Position numbers and translations under genes: made by a program
From: Wyeomyia smithii
Taxonomy: Eukaryota; Arthropoda; Insecta; Diptera; Culicidae
DNA: 64,000 bases
Reading direction: 5' to 3'
NCBI RefSeq assembly: GCF_029784165.1
Contig: NC_073695.1
Coordinates: 202,077,136-202,141,135, forward strand
Shown here: positions 1 to 10,565 of the stretch, piece by piece
Numbering within the stretch: position 1 is the first letter of the stretch
How the letters are laid out: each line of letters starts with the position of its first letter
The notes under the pieces: model-generated
The model's database searches: none
What the model was told of the DNA's origin: nothing
The model's input: the letters and a program-made list of their open reading frames with translations, nothing else

Positions 1-282
1 TAGTTTGCCGGCGGGAAAATGTTATGGATTTACGTTTATTTCCATCCCGTTTTTGAGGCACCAACGATGTAGCTCATTTATATCCGTCTGTAGTACATAA
101 CAATCGAGGTGAGTCTTCACAATGCGATAAGTTGTTAAATCGTCAGCGTACAGTGAATTCTCACATTTCAAACGAGAGCACAGATCGTTGATGAATAATA
201 TAAATATGAGCGGACCGAGGACACTACCTTGTGGAACGCCAGAAGATGCGAGAATGCGAGCCATTGACGTTGACGAAAGCAT
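1..282 (-). pseudogene. Jockey-type LINE reverse transcriptase fragment
   Basis: The minus-strand reading has the RT block SGVPQGSVLGPLIFILFINDL followed by the catalytic YADD box (S-L-YADD-L-T-T-Y). That order is diagnostic of the palm domain of non-LTR retrotransposons. The frame is cut by the window edge on its 3' side and has no supported start on its 5' side. No endonuclease or ORF1 adjoins it, so this is a 5'-truncated relic. Jockey or a relative is the likely clade, but the fragment is too short to settle it. Confidence 0.8.
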
Positions 283-769
283 TTCGCTCTGTCAAATAGG
301 AGCGCAGCCAATTCGTAATTCAGCATGGAAAACCCAAGTAATTGAAATAGTTATCATCATGAATTCACAATATTCTGTGTTTTAGTCAATGCTCAGCTAA
401 TTTTTTAACCGATTGCAGCAAGTTGTCATTAAAAATTGCCAGAGTTATTGGTATTTGAATTTGGACAGTTTTCGTGACACTCTCGATATTTTCGGTTTTC
501 AAATTTGTACCTATCCCTATCCTAGAATGTTGCCGTAAGACGTAAATTCTGCGTCAAAAAAACAACTTAAAATGGTCAAATATCATCCAATATGGGTATT
601 TCCGGATTTGGGATAATGCCCACAAGCCAGACACTGTTTTGAAATCGAAAATGGAACCGTCCAGTTTTTGGAAAACAGCCAAAAAGGACCAAATACGAGC
701 TTATATCGGGATAATGCCCGGAAGCCGGGAATTAACTCCAGACGTCATTTGGAAATCTGTTTCTTATTT
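283..769. other. no recognisable gene
   Basis: AT-rich sequence between two LINE relics. I see no motif-bearing ORF, terminal repeat or RNA gene. Confidence 0.5.
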
Positions 770-1406
770 TCTTATTTTATCGATGATGCTTATCCATAAA
801 ACTCGGTCTATGGCTGCTTCACTCCAGTCGCCCTTAAGCCCGTTGCATTCTCGCATCCTCGTCGACAACACACATCCAACACGATCGAAGTTTGTCTCGA
901 CGTCGTCGGCCTCTATCGGGGGCTCTGTTAAATGTTATCTTTGCGTGTCGCCTCTCCGTCATCCGCCATGTAATCTGCCGTATTTCATCAGCTTGACAAT
1001 ATCAGCATGTTTGCATACTTCGTACAGCTCGTGATTCATGGACCTGCGCCACACTTCAGTTTTCTTGTTTGCCTCCGAGTATTGATAGCAGGATTATACG
1101 CTTGAAGTCCTCCTCCCACGTCCACGATTTATGTCCGTGGAGGGCCACAGGGAGGATCAGTGTCCAATAGAGCGTAAATTTCATGCGGATCTGTAAGCTG
1201 CGGGACCTAAGCTGGCTACGCAATTCGTAATAAGCTCTGTCCGTTACCACAATCCGCCTCTTCACGTAGCGGTTCACCCCATTATCACACGTTACGACTG
1301 TATCAAGATAGACAAATTCATCAACCAATTCGAAAGTATCCCCATCCATTACCACCGCAGCACCTACGCCCTTAGGACTACCACGCTCTCAGCCAGACAC
1401 CATGCA
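770..1406 (-). pseudogene. RTE-clade LINE, 3' part of the RT ORF
   Basis: Read on the minus strand, positions 1355-1056 give a segment containing ELVDEFVYLDTVVTCDNGVN and LYWTLILPVALHGHKSW, the thumb/connection region typical of RTE-clade proteins. After a frame change, positions 1040-780 give the usual RTE tail (ELYEVCKHADIVKLMKYGRL, then RMRECNGLKGDWSEAAIDRVLW). The palm, with its catalytic aspartates, is missing and frames are broken, so the copy is dead. The MITE at 1407-1596 adjoins its upstream end. Confidence 0.75.
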
Positions 1407-1596
1407 CACTGGGGTCGCTTTTTACGCGGTTAGTTGTACCGCATTTAAAAGATTAGGTTCGATATATATATACTAAACTTATTTGACACTGCGTACAAAT
1501 AATCTTCCGAATCGAGTAAAAACAATCCGCGTTACTGTAAAAATATCCGGTTTAAAAAACGCATAAAAACAATCCACGTAAAAGGTGACCCCAGTG
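1407..1596. mobile_element. ~190-bp MITE with CACTGGGGTC termini
   Basis: The left end CACTGGGGTCGCTTTTTACG is mirrored at 1574-1596 by an end finishing in GTGACCCCAGTG, with a few mismatches. The interior is AT-rich and non-coding. Target duplication is unclear: CA lies on the left and TA on the right. This is a non-autonomous TIR element of unassigned superfamily, lying between the RTE relic and the Penelope-like sequence. Confidence 0.65.
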
Positions 1597-1755
1597 TACT
1601 TTGTTTGGGCAATTTGACGGCTCTACGATTAATACCAACGTTACCGATGTCGTCCGCGAAGCTTCGAAGTAAGTGAGAATCGTAATGATGATGCCGCAGA
1701 CTCAGCGTTACCCGTTCCAACATCGCGCCATACTGAACCATCACCACCTATCGTC

Positions 1756-2499
1756 TTGGAGCCACCAACCAACAACAGCCACCTAACTGAACCATCATCA
1801 CCTGTCGACCAGCAGCCACCAGCCACCAACAGCATCACCACAGCTCACCTTAACTCTAACAGCGAACCAACAACAACTGCACCGGATCAACAGCCTAACG
1901 AAGCCATGTATCGGTCATTGCTTTACATCCCCAAGCTCACTGATCGACTCATCAAATCCTTCCGAAGACAATTCCCTAATTTGACCATCGCCACCAGAAT
2001 CAATTCCACTGTTAGCAAATTCCATAGTTACGTAAAGGACCCTATAAACAAATTCGACAACTCAAATATTATTTATAAAATACCATGCATTGACTGCAGC
2101 AACTGCTACATCGGAATGACCACGAACAAATTGAATACAAGATTATCCGGACACACATCGCATGTAAACAAGCTGGCCAAAATTTTGGAAGCGAACACCG
2201 ACACAAACACACAAAACAACGAACTAAGAGAGCTAAGAGAAAAGACAGCATTAATCGAACATTGTATCAACACCAAACACAGTTTCAATTTCGACAAGAC
2301 TCACATACTAGATAGAGCCCCGAACTCACACCATCTGCCATTTTTGGAGATGTGTCATATCTATTGAACACCCAACACAGTAAACAGACGAGTTGATATA
2401 GACAACCTCAACACAGCCTATGCCGGCATATTACACAAACTAAACCACACAGAATCAAACAATATGCCAGATAGCTCAAGCTCAATAGAAGCAGAATAA
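1756..2499 (+). pseudogene. Penelope-like element 3' end with GIY-YIG endonuclease
   Basis: The translation contains YKIPCIDCSNCYIGMT followed by KLNTRLSGH and ALIEHC. This is the Cys-containing GIY-YIG endonuclease block that sits C-terminal to the RT in Penelope-like retroelements. The preceding MYRSLLYIPKLTDRLIKSF resembles the linker after the RT thumb, while the RT itself is absent (5' truncation). A TGA stop at 2365-2367 interrupts the frame after EMCHIY. The same frame stays open to 2499 as TPNTVNRRVDIDNLNTAYAG, which fits the family's C-terminus, so the stop looks like a mutation. The first start is only the first ATG in frame and may not be biological. Confidence 0.8.
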
Positions 2500-3439
2500 C
2501 TGCCATACTTATCCGACACTGAAATCCGACAGTTACCCGCCACTTAGTGTACTATATGTGATAAGGTTTGAAATTGTTTGTGACTGCCAATACCGACAAC
2601 TGTTTATAATTGTAACTTTGTTTTTCGTTATGTTTAGTGATGTTAACGATTATGACCAACTAAATGTGTAAATGACAACTAGTTTAGTGAACAAACAACT
2701 TGACATAGTTCGACCAAAATTATTGTGAGTTTCTAAATGTTTAAAATATGTTTGTCTATTGTTAAATACAATTCTTTTTACCAGTTTCCCTTGAAAAAGA
2801 CGCAAACCAAGCGTTGAAACGTCGGGACGAATTAAAACCGTGTCGTTCTAAATTTATTTAAAGACTGCTAAGCCGTAATCACAGCGATTTAAATAATATA
2901 ATTCGTTGGGACTGGGTAACTGGGTAACTGTCAGTTTTTCCGTTGCGCTAATGGGGCACTGATGCTACCACGAACGCCGATTGAAAAAAATCTTTATATT
3001 ACTTAATACCACGCTATAGCCATTCAGAATCAACGCCTTTTATCCACTGCATTCGAATATTTCGTTTTCACTCGGACTTTCAGCAGCACCAAACACAAAG
3101 AGCTGGGAAAGGCAGCCAGCACTCACCGGTGGCATACTCCCGTCCTCCGCACCCTTCACAAAGACTTCTAAGGAACCATGCTGGAACCATTTTTCACCGT
3201 TTTAAACGCGACTAAACATTAATCGACAGTGACAGAGAGATCCCGACACGACCGCTCGATGTGACTCTTACATCAGCCTTTCTCATCACAACGAAAACAA
3301 TGGGGATTGCAATTCCACCCAATTTCTAAAGCACTTTAGCACAACAAACCGGAAAATATTTGCGAATATTCTAGAAATACACAAAAAAATCGCTAGCGAA
3401 AACATATTACGTCTATTCGCGATCGCAGCTTGCTACGAT
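2500..3439. other. Penelope 3' region then unassigned DNA
   Basis: The first ~380 bases are probably 3' non-coding sequence of the Penelope-like element. The remainder, to 3439, has only a short direct repeat (ACTGGGTA twice near 2910) and no supported gene. Confidence 0.4.
2788..2840 (+). other. degenerate hammerhead-ribozyme-like motif of a Penelope-like element
   Basis: Downstream of the Penelope-like ORF lies TTGAAAAAGACGC, then an AAACCAA loop, then GCGTTGAAACGTC. The layout matches a hammerhead core: a CUGANGA-like box (here decayed to TTGAAAA), a short stem II (ACGC/GCGT) and an intact GAAA box. A possible tiny stem III (CGTC/GACG) follows. Penelope-like elements are known to carry minimal hammerheads in their terminal repeats. 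The first core box is mutated, so self-cleavage is unlikely. Confidence 0.35.
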
Positions 3440-3476
3440 CTTCACTCCAATGAAAGTTGATTTCATTGGAGTGAAG
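3440..3476. repeat. perfect 16-bp hairpin
   Basis: CTTCACTCCAATGAAA (3440-3455) and its exact reverse complement (3461-3476) are separated by GTTGA. The right arm runs into AAGTTGA heptamers (3474-3495). No gene or TIR explains it. Confidence 0.85.
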
Positions 3477-3499
3477 TTGAAAGTTGAAAGTTGAGTTGT

Positions 3500-3670
3500 G
3501 ATATCGGGTTCGATTCCCGATCTGGTCGAGGATCTTTTCGATCTGGAAATGTTCTCGATTCAGCACTGGGGAACGGTGTATCGTTGTACTTATCCTACAA
3601 CATGCAAAATGTGCCGGAAACAATATCAGCCGGGTGCCAATCATGGCTACTTCGAGATTATGATCTCCGA
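3500..3670 (+). mobile_element. diverged tRNA-related SINE (Feilai-like) fragment
   Basis: A pol III B-box (GGGTTCGATTCCCGAT) is followed by CTGGTCGAGGATCTTTTCG and a body resembling the Aedes Feilai SINE as I recall it. No A-box is visible upstream, where the hairpin and heptamers lie, so the head appears lost. Family assignment is from memory. Confidence 0.45.
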
Positions 3671-3714
3671 AAAGACCGCACTTCGATGACTCGTACTACA
3701 GATACAGATACCTG

Positions 3715-4010
3715 CCCTTGACCGCAGTGAAGTTCAAGCCGTTCACATCCCCGACGATCTCTATGTCATGTTTTGGGCACTCTCCATTTGTTTTCTCAAG
3801 GAGTTCTAAAACTCCTTCGTTACGTCGTCGGTTTTATCGTTTTTCGGCGCATACATGTCAATAAGGCTGAATTTACAGAATCTGCTCTTGTTCCTCAATA
3901 CGCATAGACGGTCGTTAATAAGCCTCCACCTAATGAAACGCTTCGTTTAGATCTCTAGTAGCTCTGTCGCTGCCACTGTAGTAGATGTGGCTTTTGAAAG
4001 AACTGCCCGC
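3715..4010 (-). pseudogene. RTE-type endonuclease fragment
   Basis: On the minus strand near 3885-3825 the reading FSLIDMYAPKNDKTDDVTKEF matches the start of an RTE/APE endonuclease core. A second frame near 3770 gives IEIVGDVN, a decayed form of the IVxGDxNAQ catalytic block. A stop and a frameshift separate them, so this is a relic. The block order supports minus-strand orientation. Confidence 0.55.
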
Positions 4011-4193
4011 GGTCGGGTCTACCGCCCGCTATTCACGTTCTTCAGTTTTAGCTCAAGGTACCTCTTGTATGGCTGCTACCCTACCTTCACTTTTGAGCGA
4101 ATCCACAAAAAAAAACGGGCAACTAATTTTATCGACCATTTTTGATTTGGTTGAAATTTTGCATAGACGTTTCTATAGGCAAAAGATGCCATT

Positions 4194-4862
4194 TTGTGCT
4201 ATTGGTTTACTGTTTTGGAACACTACTCATTTTTGAAAAGCTAGAAAAATGCTATTTTGGGAAGATATTGATGATTATAAATATTTTTAGGGCCAAAATG
4301 GTTTGTTTGATCGGTGTAGATAATAGTTTTGTCTCACCGAAAAAAAAAACTCTAAAAATATTATTTATTTAAAAAAAAATTTAAATAAAAAATTGAAAAT
4401 AATTATCTAGAAAAGCTCATATTTGAATAATCTGTTTTTTTTAATTTTTTTTATTTACCTCAATAATGTTACCCGTTTTCTTTTATAAAAAAAGATTTAA
4501 AAAAAAATGAGCTTTTTAGATCGGGTATCGAACGTCTTCGTCAGTGGTTTTCTTTGGCAGTTTTTCTGCAGCAATCTTATGTAAAAGAGGGCCGAAGAAA
4601 ACCACTGACGAAGACGTTCGATACCTTTATTAATTTCAAATATTTCTTTTACCTTTTTTTCAAATACGAATATTTTTTTTAGAGTGTATTTTTTCTGAAA
4701 GCCAAAATTATTATCTACTACTTTGCCGATGACTTTACATCGATCAAACAAACCGTTTTGGCCCTAAAAATATATGTAATCATCAAAACCTTCTCAAAAT
4801 AGCATTTTTCAATTACTTCTCAAAAATGAGTCGTGTTCCAAAAAATTTAACCAATAGCACAG
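4194..4862. mobile_element. foldback element with nested inverted repeats
   Basis: The left arm (~4194-4500) and right arm (~4625-4862) are imperfect inverted copies: a block around TAGGGCCAAAATGGTTTGTTTGATCG is mirrored near 4735-4770. Nested inside is a 35-bp inverted repeat, 4524-4558 against 4591-4625, with one mismatch (left arm starts GGTATCGAACGTCTTCGTCA), around a 32-nt loop. No transposase is present. The inner repeat is much better preserved than the outer arms. Confidence 0.7.
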
Positions 4863-5032
4863 AAACGTCACAAGATGCCCTGGTGTGCCAGTTGGAGCAG
4901 AGTCCTAATAGTATCCAATCATTGTCCTTTTCCGTTTGCCTAAGTCTATGCTGATAATTCCGATTCGGGTTATTGTGGTAATATTTTTTCATTTTATAAA
5001 TTATCAAAGATACACATTTAAAATTTATTGTT

Positions 5033-5213
5033 GGGTCTCGGTAATTTATAGCCGGGAACGGCACCACAGGTAACAGCTGTCACATTTTTTTTTGTAAATC
5101 TTGGTTCACCAAATTAAAATTTCTGCACAAAATATCTAAAATAATGACAACTGTAATGTTTTTTCAACCGAGCACTCAGTGGTGCCGTTCTCGGCAATAA
5201 ATTACCGAGACCC
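5033..5213. mobile_element. ~180-bp MITE with 35-bp terminal inverted repeats
   Basis: The left end (5033-5067, starting GGGTCTCGGTAATTTATAGC) is mirrored at 5179-5213 with only a few mismatches. The interior is AT-rich. No convincing target duplication was seen, so the superfamily is unassigned. Confidence 0.65.
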
Positions 5214-7716
5214 GGCAAAAAATGTAAGTGTGTAGTTTCAGTTTGTCCTACATTAGTAACAGCTTTTTCATCCAAACAACATTCATGAGACACGGTACAA
5301 AGTAAAGGCTTATGTCCAATGATTCAATTCTATGCAAAAAGTCCCGATTAAATTCTGCATAATGTTTTTGGCAAAAAAAAAAATAAAAAAAAGAATGATT
5401 CCTTTGCAGCTCGTTATTGATAACTTTTTTCTACTAGACATTTATTTAAACTACTTATTAGATTTAGATTTTACAATCGGATCTTCGCCCTTTTTAAAAC
5501 GAACGAAATGATCTGTTTTCTTATCAATCCTTTTCTAATTTTATTTTACTGATACAATTTTGTTTTGCTTCAAAACTTCCTTTTTACTTGTGGTCAAAAC
5601 CATAGAACGATTTTATGAGATGTTAACAAAATACTAACTATATATAAGAACTTGTCATTCTAATTAAACAATGCATTTTGGAGCGAAAAACAAACTTGAT
5701 TTCAAAAGTTCCAAAATAATTGCTCAGCCAATTTTTACAGTAAGGGATCATAAAAACCTCAGCACAGTATACAGATTAAAGCACTTTTTTTATCTGTATA
5801 ATCTATAATATATTATCGACAGTACCTGTTGCCTGAATAGTTGCGGAAGTGGAATTTTACATTCCTGTTTCAAATCATTGTTACCAGACCGGCCTAGATT
5901 TGGGTCAGCACTGAGTGCATCCGCAATGTTCCGTGTTGACAGATTAGCTCCGCTGGTGGTTGCAGGTATGACAACAACAATGTTCAAGCCATCAAAACAC
6001 TTCAAGCTCAAGTGCCCTAACATCACGAAGTATCAACCAAAGATTTGAGGAGATTACCGTCGGTCTGGCTCGGTTATGTCTGAAGAAAAAAACCCCAAAT
6101 TTATATTACCCCGAAGTCTTAATTGTTTCAAAACGATTTACGAATAGTAAAGCACTTTTCATATAAATTTATTATATGGTCGTAGTAAAAATTTGACAAG
6201 TCTAGAATAATAATTATATATATATATGAATAGTATTGATAACGCCTTTGTACAATATTCGTTCGAGACTGCCGAGAACGTTCACTATCATTTGTTGAAA
6301 ATCTGGATTTGTGATCAATTCGTTATGAACTCATTGATGCATTCATCAAACACCGGAACCGACAAGTAGGTATGTGCACTAACTGTCTAAACGGTTGATC
6401 ATCATCGGTCACATTACAGGGATTAAGGAAGGGCTGGCTCTTGTCAGTGAATGGCCACTTGCTAGCGCTTGACCGGTTACTATTATTAGCTGGGACGGGT
6501 CTAACGATGATCCTCGTACTGCAGTTTTTTAGAAACACTTGCCCGGAGTGGATCTTCCATCCACTGGCAGTATAATTTTTTTCTTCTACGGCGTGTCAGC
6601 TTGAGTGACACCAAGAGTGCAGTACCGGTTTTGACGTTTAGAATATCAGTGTTAGTATTAAAATTTGTTTTTTTTTTGCTGTTTGAGGAGTTGCCAAAGA
6701 AGAAAAGTGAACCGATTATTGGTTTATAATCAGGAGCAACTGAAGCAACAAAGTGTTATCTCGGTTTTATGATTCTAGCAAGAGGTCATGTTGTACACAA
6801 GCAAAGAGGTTTTTTTATGAGAGAATAGCGTCTAACCGTCTGAGGCTGTTTTGGTTAGCTTATGATAGAATAATGTTTTGATTTCATCAGCTGCTGATAA
6901 TTGTAGCAGCGCTGTGCCGATTAAAGTTAGTTCCATCGGATAAACCATTGAGCTAGAACCCGAATAAATCAGCTGGTGTTACAGATGGTGGTTTATTGCA
7001 GAAGTCAAGAGATGATTGCCTTTTAGAACGAAAACTGTATTGATACTGCAAATTATCAGTGTAAAATTTACCAGTTAGATTAGCTGAAAACAAACTGGTG
7101 AATGTAAATAATTATTTTCTTTTATTGTAAGAAATGATGTCATTCGAATCACAATACCCTAGAGGTATATGTAGCTTCGAGTGATCAGTCAGTTTATGAA
7201 ATCATAGAAGGTCCTCGCGAACTTCGTATTGGTAGGATCATTTTCAGTTACTAAGAGGAAATTATTACTCGTATTAGCAAACTATGGCAGAAGCGAAGTA
7301 TTAAAGTGGAATTAATGTTATATTTCAAGTAGGTAGTTCAAGTAGTTCTCATTTGCTTTTAAGTAAAGCCGATTTCAGCGTTTTTAGTCAATGACTTCGA
7401 CCTGTAAACAGTTTGTTTCAATATATTGTTTCTGCGGATGAGTGGTTTGTATTTTTACAAAGTAGATTCACAAAGAAGTGATAAAGGCGGAAGAAATGTG
7501 TTCTTGAAGCCCTGAAACAAAGGTGAAATCATGTGAACAATTTTAACCATACAATGTCATGATATACAGCGGGAGTTATAGTTATTGTGTTATCTAACAC
7601 CTCAGAATAGTTGAAAACCGTAGCCAATGATATGAATGAATAGAATAATAAACGAGATGAAAAACTCTCTGAATCTAGATGCGGGTTTTTCACGATGAAG
7701 CAAAGTTGGGGCACAA
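5214..7716. other. no recognisable gene
   Basis: AT-rich DNA. Short minus-strand frames at 5790-6026 and 6323-6538 have somewhat mixed composition but no domain I recognise and no supporting splice context. They could be unrecognised exons or chance. Confidence 0.4.
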
Positions 7717-7969
7717 ACAAACAGACGTGCCTCTTCGAAGAAAAATCCTGAAAAATAATCGTCCTTATTCGAAACGTTACACTCATGCGCCACCATGTAG
7801 ACTTATTGCCTACTAACTTATTTTCGTAAAACGGTTTTTGTCTTTGATAAAGAATGTGCACGCTTGCTTATAGCGACACTAGCGCCATTACTGCTCACTA
7901 AGCAAAATTTCAAAATAATCGTTATTTTTTTGGTCGATGAAATCGTCATTGAGTGGCACGTCTGTTTGT
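7717..7969. mobile_element. ~250-bp MITE, same family as 31026-31325
   Basis: A perfect 15-bp terminal inverted repeat, ACAAACAGACGTGCC at 7717-7731 and its complement at 7955-7969. The interior (for example ACACTAGCGCCATTACTGC near 7880, and ends with ATAATCGT) matches the MITE at 31026 block for block, so the two are diverged members of one family. Confidence 0.65.
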
Positions 7970-9006
7970 CTTTGATTGGGGTGTCAGTTTAGTTATGCGA
8001 TGTCAAATTCGGTTTTTCGGTGGTGCCAACATCGCTGAAAAACGAAGTGTGTTATTATGGCTGTTTTTTAGCGAATTTATTAACATCTCAAGCAATTCTC
8101 ACGTAGTACTTTTTCTTTGCGGTGGCCATTTATTGTGGGATTCTTGATGCGGAAATTTTTCAGAGACTCATTTGTGTTTTTCCGTAAGCCAGCTTAGAAG
8201 CGACGAACTCGGCGTGCAATTATTCTTTGACACCAAGCATTTAATTCTTTCAGTTTAGCTGCTGCAAAGCTGGTCTGAGTAACAGTTGTTTTTAGAGAGC
8301 TGTAATTATGGCGTTTTATAGGTAAACTAAATCCTCCTGTTAGTGAAACTAATTCCTTCCTAAAGTAAAACTGACCAGAGGAATATTAATCTTTTCCAGG
8401 GTATTGTAACTGGCGATATAGGCACGTGTAACGAGGTTTCGATAAGACTACTTCCTTTTGACATAATAAGTCCCCCTCAGAATAAACCTGGCCAAAAGGA
8501 AAATGCTACCAAGGATTTTTTTTTGAATTATCCAGAGTATAGAACTTTCAAACGAACAAACGGGCCATCACTGTCTCGATGATGTTTTTTTTAATAACGA
8601 TATTGGGAGCACCGTTTCGTTATCCCTCGTGGCTAAAGTACGACACGGAAAGAATTCAATCGTTCTCTTTGCGTCTTGCGAAGCTGGGAAAATGACAGAA
8701 CTTAAAAAAAAGGTGGAGCCACTTGCAACATTGATCTTAAATTAACATCGCGATATTATACAAGTTCATACATCGAACGGGACTGATCCTCATGCATTTG
8801 AGCGATGATTGAGTACAATTTGCAACTACATTGATAGACCTTTTTCAAAGTTATTACACATATCGGTGCACATACTGCGGTCAACATTCGCAACAGATAC
8901 GCAGTAATTTGTTTTTCACCAGAACTCGACAATACTGTGCGTAAACATCTATACCGATTTTAACCGTTATGAACTCAGAAATTTTAATACACGTAAGCAT
9001 TCGACA
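7970..9006. other. no recognisable gene
   Basis: No coding signal. The segment near 8664-8725 (CGTCTTGCGAAGCTGGGAAA) recurs diverged near 9896-9950, so the palindrome-bounded element may sit inside, or between copies of, a repeat. Confidence 0.4.
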
Positions 9007-9468
9007 GGGTACCCGGGTACCCACCAAAAGGAAATGCTTCTTCAATTCTTGGCCAATTGTCGATCTTGACCCGTCAAAAGATTGTACGTTTTCATTGTAC
9101 GGGGCCCATTGGGTTCTCGTAAATCCGGACCTTCGAGACCATGTTCAAGATCGGGAATCTGCTCCGAAACAGCCATTCCGGACAACTAATCAGATGGACT
9201 CGAAATAAATGAAAATCAACTCCTGGAGTGATTCCATGAATTTTGATACCAATGTTGGTCGGTTTTATTGGCAATTGTACTAATTTGACTCACCGGAACA
9301 TGCGCCCGAAGATCCGGATTTACAGAAACCAGATGCGGTCACTGGTTCATGTTGGTCTCGGTTTCTAAAAGTAGACAGAATTTACATTCTTTTCACAGGC
9401 CAAGATCGAAAATCGGTCAAGAAATGAAAAAGCAAGAAACATTTCTTTAACTGGGTACCCGGGTACCC
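9007..9468. mobile_element. foldback element with GGGTACCCGGGTACCC ends
   Basis: The 16-bp self-complementary block occurs at 9007-9022 and 9453-9468. Immediately inside, ~60 bases of the left end (TTCTTGGCCAATTGTCGATC) are mirrored imperfectly on the right (near 9400-9440). A third block, one base shorter, is at 9593-9607, again followed by CTGCCG. The interior is non-coding. This looks like a non-autonomous TIR element plus a third end or second copy. Confidence 0.6.
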
Positions 9469-9607
9469 TGCCGAGTATTTAATGGGAAAAAAATCGAGGA
9501 CCTGCCCTGCTGCTATAAACAGTCTGATGATGGGAAATGGTGTATTTCCAATTGAGGTAAACCTTGTTTTTCGAAGCAATAAAGTCTGAAAAGGTACCCG
9601 GGTACCC

Positions 9608-10565
9608 TGCCGTGTTCATAACAATTAATAAAAAATCCGGCGTGTTTTGCTGAAAGTGCTAAATCCGTATCAGAAAATAAATTACACTTCATTTTAAATA
9701 TAAGGACGTCTAAAGGAGAACGGTTAATTTGACAGAGTTTTTTTTTGTTCCCTAGCCGCACAGTTGCAATATGCAACACGCATTGGCGGTGTGGACTGTT
9801 GCGTGACTGAGAGTACGGCACCTCCTAGTATCTGCGTCTATCAGACGAGAGAATTATTTGATTGTGTTTATTGCAAGTTGCAAGAATATTATTTTACGTC
9901 TTGCGAAACTGGGGAAATGACACGACTTGAAAAAATGCTAGTTGCTTAAACATGGGTCTGAAATAAGCAAAGCGAACAGAGACTGAGCTCGTGATTAATT
10001 ACCTGGTGCTTTTTCAATCGGTTTTAGTTCTTTGTATCACTGGTTTGCAACTGAAAACTTTACCTTGCGATTAAGATATTTATGTAAAAGATCTACTTAG
10101 TGAAAGTAATTGTGCATGCATTCACAACGGCACATAGTGCGTACGATTTGACTGCGAACCTGGACCAAAAAAGATTGATTTCAAACTCAACATTTCAGAA
10201 ATTTACTAATAAAAAGCTTTTGAATGAATCGCGGCGAATGAAAGAAAAGAAAACGATTGATTAAAGCAGATAGGTTAGAATACTTCTTCAAAAATATTCG
10301 CTCGAAAGGCTGAAAATTGAGGCAAATAGTAATTATTAATCCATCTGACTGCATCAATCTACATGAACAAAACTTAAACTATCACAACTATATTTCAAGC
10401 GGAGAGGTTAAAAAGTTTTGGACGGTTTTCGAAAGTTTCACAGGATTGAGAAACATCTAATAAATTAACATAAACGTATGCGTTAAGAAAATGGGCTTTT
10501 TTTGGATGGTAATAAAAAAAATAACTGAGACAGATAACACTGTGCTACAAATGAAAAAAAAAAAA
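9608..10565. other. no recognisable gene
   Basis: AT-rich and non-coding. It contains the diverged second copy of the 8664-type repeat near 9896-9950. Confidence 0.4.
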
